Source of the DNA: Nematopogon swammerdamellus
Taxonomy: Eukaryota > Arthropoda > Insecta > Lepidoptera > Adelidae
NCBI GenBank assembly: GCA_946902875.1
Contig: OX336336.1
Coordinates: forward strand, 25,623,558 to 25,687,557
Reading direction: 5' to 3'
Length of the DNA: 64,000 bases
Shown: positions 60,101-64,000 of the stretch, piece by piece
Layout of the letters: each line of letters starts with the position of its first letter
Position numbering within the stretch: position 1 is the stretch's first letter
Made by a program: the position numbers and the translations under genes
The notes under the pieces: generated by a model
Seen by the model: only the letters and a program-made list of their open reading frames with translations
What the model was told of the DNA's origin: nothing
The model's database searches: none

Positions 60101-60435
60101 TTTTTTACTTTTTCCTTTTTTGTTGCTATATCGGCCATAATAACACAATATTCTGTGAAAATTTCAACGGGCTACCTATTACGGTTCAAGAGATACAGCC
60201 CTCGGACAGACAGACGGCGTAGGCTTAGTAATAGGGTCCCATACGACAGATACCGAACCCTACAAATAAATGTAGATTGGTGTGTCTGGTCGGGGTCGGC
60301 AGGTGGAGAACGGGCGAGCCACGTTCACGGTGGGCCAGGAGTTCAGCGTGGCGCTCACGGTGATGGGCGACGCGCCCAGCCTGCCGTGGCGGCTGCTGGA
60401 CATAGCCATCCTAGTGCAGGACAACGAGACTGGCG
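50972..60435 (+). CDS. MED14: Mediator complex subunit 14 (MED14), first four exons
   Basis: Exons 50972-51117, 51949-52176, 58718-58922 and 60303-60435 join in frame and encode the N-terminal 237 residues: [95 protein letters not shown] and [20 protein letters not shown]. This is the RGR1/MED14 N-terminal region, the scaffold that links the head, middle and tail modules of Mediator in the nucleus. The full protein should exceed 1400 residues, so most of the gene is off the right edge. The N-terminal Ala/Gly-rich segment before SLAML is a usual variable region. Exon 2 is followed by two tandem partial copies. Confidence 0.94.
51180..51360 (-). mobile_element. Composite SINE tail, minus orientation
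   Basis: GGAAACTGACACGGTTGGCT then the reversed body to TTCATTCAGTGCGG, in MED14 intron 1, about 60 bp after the donor. Confidence 0.75.
51385..51600 (-). mobile_element. Family J LINE 3' end
   Basis: Minus strand: [30 protein letters not shown] and the shared 3' UTR with a T run at the start. Confidence 0.75.
51601..51720 (-). repeat. Family X end, minus orientation
   Basis: CATATCCCCTAGTCGCCTTT, GATGCAGTGGGGCTATTC and GGCCCCACACGGTAC. Confidence 0.6.
51761..51912. mobile_element. Hairpin MITE just upstream of MED14 exon 2
   Basis: Arms 51761-51798 and 51875-51912 (38 bp, GTAATGCCGGCACTTCACTT...) are perfect reverse complements. The element ends 36 bp before the exon 2 acceptor. Confidence 0.9.
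51949..52176 (+). CDS. MED14: MED14 exon 2 (functional copy)
   Basis: After CATCACAG it completes Leu then reads [40 protein letters not shown] and ends RETLVHA plus two bases. The donor is CG|GTGAGC. Confidence 0.94.
52177..52632 (+). pseudogene. Two tandem partial copies of MED14 exon 2
   Basis: Copies at 52216-52404 and 52444-52632 repeat the last 187 bp of exon 2 (from KFSART to VHAR) at a 228 bp period, each followed by GTGAGC. They lack the first 40 bp of the exon. The 39 bp spacer starts GTGAGC and ends GCCGAG or GTCGAG. Copy 2 is fully open. Copy 3 has TGG changed to TAG at 52502-52504, Lys to Glu in FLDEQ, and other changes. Confidence 0.92.
52633..52839. other. T-rich intron sequence
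   Basis: Low-complexity T/A sequence with no coding features. Confidence 0.4.
52921..54170 (-). pseudogene. LINE ORF2, reverse transcriptase and C-terminal part
   Basis: Reads [45 protein letters not shown] (catalytic FADD), [15 protein letters not shown] and the tail [17 protein letters not shown] to [11 protein letters not shown] one-base frameshift near 54160 separates it from the upstream half; [17 protein letters not shown] is still readable across the junction. Confidence 0.9.
54153..55814 (-). pseudogene. LINE ORF2, endonuclease and N-terminal RT part
   Basis: The endonuclease has [30 protein letters not shown] and [10 protein letters not shown], the AP-endonuclease-like motifs. An in-frame TGA near 54849, in place of an expected Trp codon before INKQ, interrupts the ORF. 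The RT then begins, with [12 protein letters not shown] and [19 protein letters not shown]. Confidence 0.9.
55781..56519 (-). pseudogene. LINE ORF1 with PHD-like zinc finger
   Basis: Starts [20 protein letters not shown] with paired cysteines C-x2-C repeated four times (to YLCPDC), then a coiled-coil-like stretch [18 protein letters not shown]. It ends early at 55983; the remaining part ([20 protein letters not shown]) is in another frame, so ORF1 is frameshifted near 55990. Confidence 0.85.
56641..57465 (-). mobile_element. Second CR1-type LINE, 5'-truncated
   Basis: Minus strand: C-terminal tail [49 protein letters not shown] (to 56764), and in broken frames further right the RT thumb ([35 protein letters not shown]). 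It is a different subfamily from 52840-56640 and lies directly behind its 5' end. Confidence 0.8.
57655..57830 (+). mobile_element. Family J LINE 3' end
   Basis: CTTTAAGAGAGGCGTTAATGGA, CCTGTCAGGCCGGGATGGCA and CTTATGGGTGGCTCGGCGCA, ending at an A run. Confidence 0.65.
57840..58190 (-). mobile_element. LINE 3' end with (CAA)n tail (family Q), longest copy
   Basis: Minus strand reads [34 protein letters not shown] and [17 protein letters not shown]: the terminal C-x2-C...H zinc-knuckle of an RNase H-bearing LINE clade, with the tail CAACAACAA. Confidence 0.75.
58195..58615 (+). repeat. Dispersed repeat shared with 21040-21545
   Basis: Starts ACCGACTTTAACAAAAGGAG, then TTCTCAATTCGACTG and CCGATTTTGATGATTC, and ends with two inverted TTTAACTCTAGGGTT stretches. 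Confidence 0.55.
58718..58922 (+). CDS. MED14: MED14 exon 3
   Basis: Completes Arg then reads [40 protein letters not shown] and [17 protein letters not shown]. The acceptor is CCTCTTAG and the donor AAG|GTCGGT. Very GC-rich. Confidence 0.93.
58950..59020 (+). mobile_element. Composite SINE tail fragment
   Basis: TGACATCACGGATGTTGTAG to TTTCCATAAAAAAA, starting about 28 bp after the exon 3 donor. Confidence 0.7.
59212..59886 (-). mobile_element. piggyBac-like MITE at TTAA sites, complete
   Basis: Begins TTAACCCTTGCGCTCCCAC and ends GCTAAAGGGTTAA, so CCCTT/AAGGG terminal repeats lie on TTAA on both sides. It is 675 bp, non-coding, with CCCGGCCGGG palindromes near one end. A second, damaged copy lies at 48775 and a terminal fragment at 22611. 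Confidence 0.8.
59945..60265 (+). repeat. Dispersed repeat, inverted relative to 35720-36450
   Basis: CGCACCGAGGGTTCCGTATC, CGGTTCAAGAGATACAGCCC, CGGACAGACAGACGGCGTAG and AATAGGGTCCCATACG. Confidence 0.6.
60303..60435 (+). CDS. MED14: MED14 exon 4
   Basis: Reads [40 protein letters not shown] and NETG plus one base. The acceptor is GTCGGCAG and the donor GCG|GTTAGT. Confidence 0.93.
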
Positions 60436-60436
60436 G

Positions 60437-60690
60437 TTAGTTATATTTATTTATTTATTTCATTATTTTAAACACTGGCAGCTGACAGCTGGTGCGTGTA
60501 TTCTGTTTTTTTCATTTATGAGTGCACTTGTATTGTTTTTAAGTATTTTAGTTTTTTTTTTTGTCTAATTGGTTTTTTAAAGAATTAACCGAAGGGGCGC
60601 TGACGATGTCCTCAGATAATTTGTTCCAGGCCCTTACGAGCCGGTGCGTCAAATGCTTCCTAGTTCTATGTGCTCTTTTCTCACTGCTGC
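60437..60690 (+). mobile_element. 3' end of the CR1-type LINE, in sense with MED14 intron 4
   Basis: Nearly identical to 52860-53110 (GGCGCTGACGATGTCCTCAG, TTGTTCCAGGCCCTTACGAG), with TTTA repeats at the end touching the exon 4 donor. Coding sense is the minus strand. Confidence 0.85.
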
Positions 60691-60744
60691 ATAGTCTGAT
60701 CGCATCATTGTATTAATATATTCGGCCTGAACAGGTTATGTTCT

Positions 60745-60920
60745 TGTCAGCCTCGGTAGCTCAGTGGTGCGGTCTGTCGTCTGTTGTTAAGCACACCTGG
60801 ACGCGGTCAGTACTTGGATGGGTGACCGCTCGACCGACCTTTCATTCGGTACCAACTCGGGCAGATTTTTCTAGCTAGTAAGAGGTAGGAAGGGAAAAGG
60901 GGTAGGTCCCTTGTTTTATG
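60745..60920 (+). mobile_element. Composite SINE head with 5S-like segment
   Basis: CCTCGGTAGCTCAGTGGTGC, then GTTAAGCACACCTGGACGCG and GTCAGTACTTGGATGGGTGA, matching the 5S rRNA internal control region. Confidence 0.75.
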
Positions 60921-60924
60921 TGGA

Positions 60925-61165
60925 ATCCGAGTACTGTGTGGGACCGGTACTTAATAAGAATAGTCCCACTGCATCTCTCCCCGCGCATGTCGTAAAAGGC
61001 GACTAAGGGATAAGCGGCCTGCAGACACCCCGGTCGACTTGTGGCTTTCATGGAAGACATAGGCTGGCTGGGGTAGCTGGAGACTGCGGGATTTTGCACG
61101 AAGGTCCCCAACCAAGCGGAATAGTTTGCAGGCCTAGAGCCAACACCAAACCAAAACAACAACAT
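60925..61165 (+). repeat. Family X fragment followed by family Q LINE 3' end
   Basis: CCACTGCATCTCTCCCCGCG to GACTAAGGGATAAG is family X; 61018-61165 (GACTTGTGGCTTTCATGGAA, ending CCAAAACAACAAC) is the plus-sense 3' end of the LINE at 57840. Confidence 0.65.
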
Positions 61166-61167
61166 GT

Positions 61168-61290
61168 GGAATCCGAACCGCGGTCAGCCTTCATCGGTTG
61201 AGCGGCGAGCCACCCATCCAAGTATTGACCGCGTCCAGGTGTGCTTATGATCACGACCGACTGCACTACTGAGCTACATAGGCTGACAAA
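61168..61290 (-). mobile_element. Composite SINE head, minus orientation
   Basis: Reverse of the head: GGTCAGCCTTCATCGGTTGA, ACCCATCCAAGTATTGACCG and CTACTGAGCTACATAGGCTG. Confidence 0.7.
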
Positions 61291-61997
61291 TCCGTTGTCT
61301 CTGCCTAACCCACTGCGAAACAGGAGTAACGCTTTGTATATGTGTATGTTTTCTTTATATTTTATGATTTTTACTCTAAATGACCCGGTGAAAGGTTTTT
61401 TTTTTAAATTATATTATTATTTTATTATGCTATATCTCTTTATTCACGTTCTTATAATATATTACATTAATTTTACATAAATTTTACAAAAAGTAATAAA
61501 AATACGCAAAATTAATATAATGTAAATAAAAACGGTAATTTCCGCCGGCGGCGGGAGGCAGGCCTCCAAGCACACCGGCGGGTGCAGGCCGTGGCTACGG
61601 AACTCTCCGAGACGACGCGAGGCAAGCTACGAGCGATAGGTGGTGGTACTAGACACGTAGGCCACCACCACCCCCATCTCGGAGAGCTCCGTATCCGCCG
61701 GACTGCACGGCGATGTCGTCGCGCAGCTCTTTCACATATCTCGTTCTTCGTGCGCGCATCGCCTCAAATTTGCACTGCACCACCGGTAGCGGGGGCACTA
61801 GACAGGACGCGAGGTCCCGATGACCCCAAGCTTGCCGGTGGTGGACATCGTCCTCGCCGTAGTTCTTGTGGCTCGGCCGACGTCAACGCTCCATCTTCGT
61901 CGTCGATGATATGCACCGACGACGACGTGGAGCTGGGTGGTGGGGTGTGCGTATGTGATGAGAAGAAGCACGGCGGTTCTCGTGATGGACGATATTA
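61291..61997. other. AT-rich then GC-rich interval, no gene assigned
   Basis: 61430-61520 repeats 712-800. 61540-61990 is GC-rich with an open frame of 139 codons from 61582 that has no domain I recognise; its composition suggests transposon-derived coding sequence. Confidence 0.4.
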
Positions 61998-62600
61998 TTA
62001 ACCCTTTCGGCGCCAGTCGCACATATTTGTGTGCACCTATAGTCATTTTGTGAGGCCAGGCGCACACATATGTGATTTAGAAAAAGTGCTTTCATATAAA
62101 TAGGTGGCGCCAGTCGCACATATTTGTGCGCGCCTATAGTCATTTTGTGAGGCCAGGCGCACACATATGTGATTTAGAAAAAGTGCTTTCATATAAATAG
62201 GTGGCGCCAGTCGCACATATTTGTGCGCGCCTATAGTCATTTTGTGAGGCCAGGCGCACACATATGTGATTTAGAAAAAGTGCTTTCATATAAATAGGTG
62301 GCGCCAGTCGCACATATTTGTGCGCGCCTATAGTCATTTTGTGAGGCCAGGCGCACACATATGTGATTTAGAAAAAGTGCTTTCATATAAATAGGTGGCG
62401 CCAGTCGCACATATTTGTGCGCGCCTATAGTCATTTTGTGAGGCCAGGCGCACACATATGTGATTTAGAAAAAGTGCTTTCATATAAATAGGTGGCGCCA
62501 GTCGCACATATTTGTGTGCACCTATAGTCATTTTGTGAGGCCAGGCGCACACATATGTGATTTAGAAAAAGTGCTTTCATATAAATAGGTGGCGCCAGTA
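61998..62600. repeat. Tandem array, 97 bp unit, about six copies, starting at a TTAA terminus
   Basis: Each unit contains GGCGCCAGTCGCACATATTT, ATAGTCATTTTGTGAGGCCA and GTGCTTTCATATAAATAGGT. Inner units are almost identical; the outer ones carry GTGTGCACC instead of GTGCGCGCC. The left edge is TTAACCCTTTCGGCGCC, the same terminus as the element at 26729. The right end runs into the SINE at 62608. Confidence 0.92.
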
Positions 62601-62607
62601 TTTGTGC

Positions 62608-62990
62608 CTCGATAGCTCAGTGGTGCAGACAGTCAACTGTCGCTATTGAATGTTAAGCAACGCTGGGTGCGGTCAGTACTTGGATGGGTGACCGCTGACC
62701 GTTGGAGGCTGACCGAGGTTCGGATTCCTCGTAAAACTGTAGGTCCCTTCCCTCCTATTCTTACTTGGTGGTAGGGTTTAACCCGCCCGGGTTGGTACCA
62801 CCGCACTGAATGAAACGTCGGTCTAAACGGCTATGTAAATAGTTTGTGTTTTCCGACCAGTTCAGTGTAGCCGGCACGATCAAAAGGGGGAAGCACTGAC
62901 ATGGCACCTAGTTCACCCGGTGTTATGGGCTGACATCACGGACGTTGTAGGTGATGTAGCCAACGGTGTCAGTTTCCATAAAAAAAAAGC
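62608..62990 (+). mobile_element. Full-length composite SINE (tRNA-like A/B boxes around a 5S-like segment)
   Basis: The head CTCGATAGCTCAGTGGTGCA has a tRNA A box. 62651-62692 (GTTAAGCAACGCTGGGTGCG, GTCAGTACTTGGATGGGTGA, CCGC) closely matches the 5S rRNA internal promoter. GAGGTTCGGATTCCTC then gives a tRNA B box. The body and 3' end match the many truncated copies, ending TTTCCATAAAAAAAA. Confidence 0.85.
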
Positions 62991-63229
62991 TAAAAAATCC
63001 TTTAATTCTGAATGGACAAGTATGTATGTATATATTTAGGTATTATGTATTATATAAATTGTAATTCATATGTATTTAATTTAATCTATAAATAGTAATT
63101 TATACGTTTAATTAACTAGTATGTACTTACGTATGTGGTGTATATTATAGTATATTATAGTTATTTTCCTTATATTATATTTTACATTTCCACACTCAAG
63201 CCTTTTGCTACTACCTACTTATATCTCGC

Positions 63230-63330
63230 AACATATGACTCTCAAACATCCAAAGGTTGACTGGGAGAAATCCCTGTAAGGGATAAGTCCGCCTTTGCCC
63301 CTCATGTAAATTTCTTATTGTGTGTTTATG
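63230..63330 (+). mobile_element. LINE 3' tail fragment
   Basis: CTCAAACATCCAAAGGTTGA and GGGATAAGTCCGCCTTTGCC match 48625-48700. Confidence 0.6.
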
Positions 63331-63374
63331 TTTGTGGCGGTGACTCATTGGGCACATTGCACATTTCATGACAG

Positions 63375-63643
63375 TGCAGCAAGGTGGGGCACTTTCCCCC
63401 ACGCGCCAGCGGACTTACGTGCCCTACTAGTACCACCACGTCGCCCCAGCTCCTCAGTCTTCGGCTAAGCAACCTAACGTGTATACATGCACTGCGCCTG
63501 AGCATCCGGCTCGCGCTTACGTTGTGCTTGTGGGCAATATAAAGTATTAACCTAAACTGTTGCGTTTACTTTAGCTCCCACACACCGAGACTCAAGTTAA
63601 GTGGACACGGACATATATTACTTATATCACTCCAACACTTACA
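63375..63643 (+). mobile_element. Long terminal repeat of a Ty3/gypsy-type element
   Basis: A GC-rich stretch with a TATAAAG box at 63538-63544 ends in CACTTACA just before a primer-binding-like sequence. The left border is approximate; the partner LTR would be beyond the right edge. Confidence 0.6.
63538..63544 (+). promoter_or_regulatory. TATA box of the LTR
   Basis: TATAAAG about 105 bp before the end of the LTR, in the expected place for transcription to start inside the LTR. Confidence 0.5.
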
Positions 63644-63644
63644 T

Positions 63645-63662
63645 TGGTGACCCCGGCGGACG
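63645..63662 (+). promoter_or_regulatory. Primer binding site-like sequence
   Basis: TGGTGACCCCGGCGGA starts within two bases of the LTR end. TGGTGACCCCG is the usual sequence at this place in many arthropod gypsy-type elements. Confidence 0.65.
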
Positions 63663-63705
63663 GATAATTTTGAACACTCGGACAGTTAAAATCATAAAGT
63701 GAACT

Positions 63706-64000
63706 ATGGACGAGTATGGACGCCCACTGCCTCTGCAGTCGCGACCGGCGGCGGCGAACCCCATATCGCAACCTACAGTGCCCGTGGGGGTGCCCGCGTC
63801 CCCCGCCCAGCCAATGGCTCACGTCGACATGGGCGAGCTGGCAGCAATCTCAGTGGCAAACCTGGCCGACAAGATTATGGAGAATGCCACCAAGACGGAC
63901 ATCGCGGCGATCGACAGACGCCCAGCAGCTTCATCAGCGTCGTCAAAACTGGAGGACACCATAGCAGAGATGTCCAGACAACTCGCGCAGCTGACAACCG
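63706..64000 (+). CDS. gag-like ORF of the LTR retrotransposon, 5' part, runs off the edge
   Basis: ATG at 63706 opens a frame without stop to the window end (98 codons): MDEYGRPLPLQSRPAAANPI near the start, then MGELAAISVANLADKIMENA and LEDTIAEMSRQLAQLTT. The ATG lies 44 bp after the primer-binding sequence, as expected for gag. LADKIME followed by a short coiled-coil-like segment is what I recall from the C-terminal part of gypsy-type gag, so the capsid region may be missing here. Pro/Ala-rich start; no CCHC knuckle is reached before the edge. Confidence 0.65.
   Translation, partial: MDEYGRPLPLQSRPAAANPISQPTVPVGVPASPAQPMAHVDMGELAAISVANLADKIMENATKTDIAAIDRRPAASSASSKLEDTIAEMSRQLAQLTT

Noticed and set aside
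61582..62001. 139-codon plus-strand open frame
   Set aside because: GC-rich with no domain recognised, and it ends at a transposon terminus; not supported as a gene.
62645..62695. 5S rRNA gene
   Set aside because: Only the internal control region matches; the flanks are SINE sequence and the full 120 bp gene is absent.

Overview
This window looks like nuclear DNA of a moth or butterfly (Lepidoptera). It has small GC-rich coding exons separated by long AT-rich introns, animal GT-AG splice sites, and dense layers of insect transposable elements (CR1/Jockey-, RTE- and R4-type LINEs, tRNA- and 5S-derived SINEs, hAT, piggyBac-like and pogo-like non-autonomous elements, Ty3/gypsy pieces). No bacterial-style operons are present. 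All functional calls come from reading translated exons and recalling protein families; no database search was run.

Four host genes can be reconstructed exon by exon. (1) The last coding exon of POGLUT1/rumi, an ER protein O-glucosyltransferase (2854-3285, +). (2) A complete serine incorporator (Serinc/TMS1) gene, minus strand, 33192 down to 7114, 11 exons, 447 codons. (3) A complete DUF89-type PANK4-like phosphatase gene, minus strand, 47597 down to 40573, 5 exons, 359 codons. (4) The first four exons of Mediator subunit MED14 (50972-60435, +), which continues past the right edge. All splice phases join in frame.

The outstanding feature is in Serinc. Exon 2, which encodes the cysteine-rich N-terminal segment and first membrane helix, is present as 18 nearly identical head-to-tail copies plus a truncated 19th (28119-31561). 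The period is 188 bp: 165 bp of exon plus a 23 bp spacer that itself begins with a splice donor and ends in AG. The period is not a multiple of three and the spacer seems too short to splice, so a functional mRNA must normally take exactly one copy. MED14 shows a smaller parallel: its exon 2 is followed by two partial tandem copies at a 228 bp period (189 bp plus a 39 bp GT...AG spacer), the second carrying an in-frame stop.

Layout: 1-2850 LINE debris; 2854-3285 POGLUT1 end; 3790-4510 gypsy integrase remnant; 5100-7000 inverted-repeat elements; 7114-33192 Serinc, whose introns hold most of the repeats; 33193-40570 hAT, SINE and pogo elements and minisatellites; 40573-47597 the PANK4-like gene with a 28 bp minisatellite in intron 1; 48600-50660 LINE tail, piggyBac-like and hAT elements; 50972-60435 MED14 with a nearly full-length, inactivated CR1-type LINE in intron 2; 60437-63000 LINE/SINE fragments and a 97 bp tandem repeat; 63375-64000 the 5' end of an LTR retrotransposon. 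In three host genes a retroelement 3' end lies within a few bases of a splice donor.
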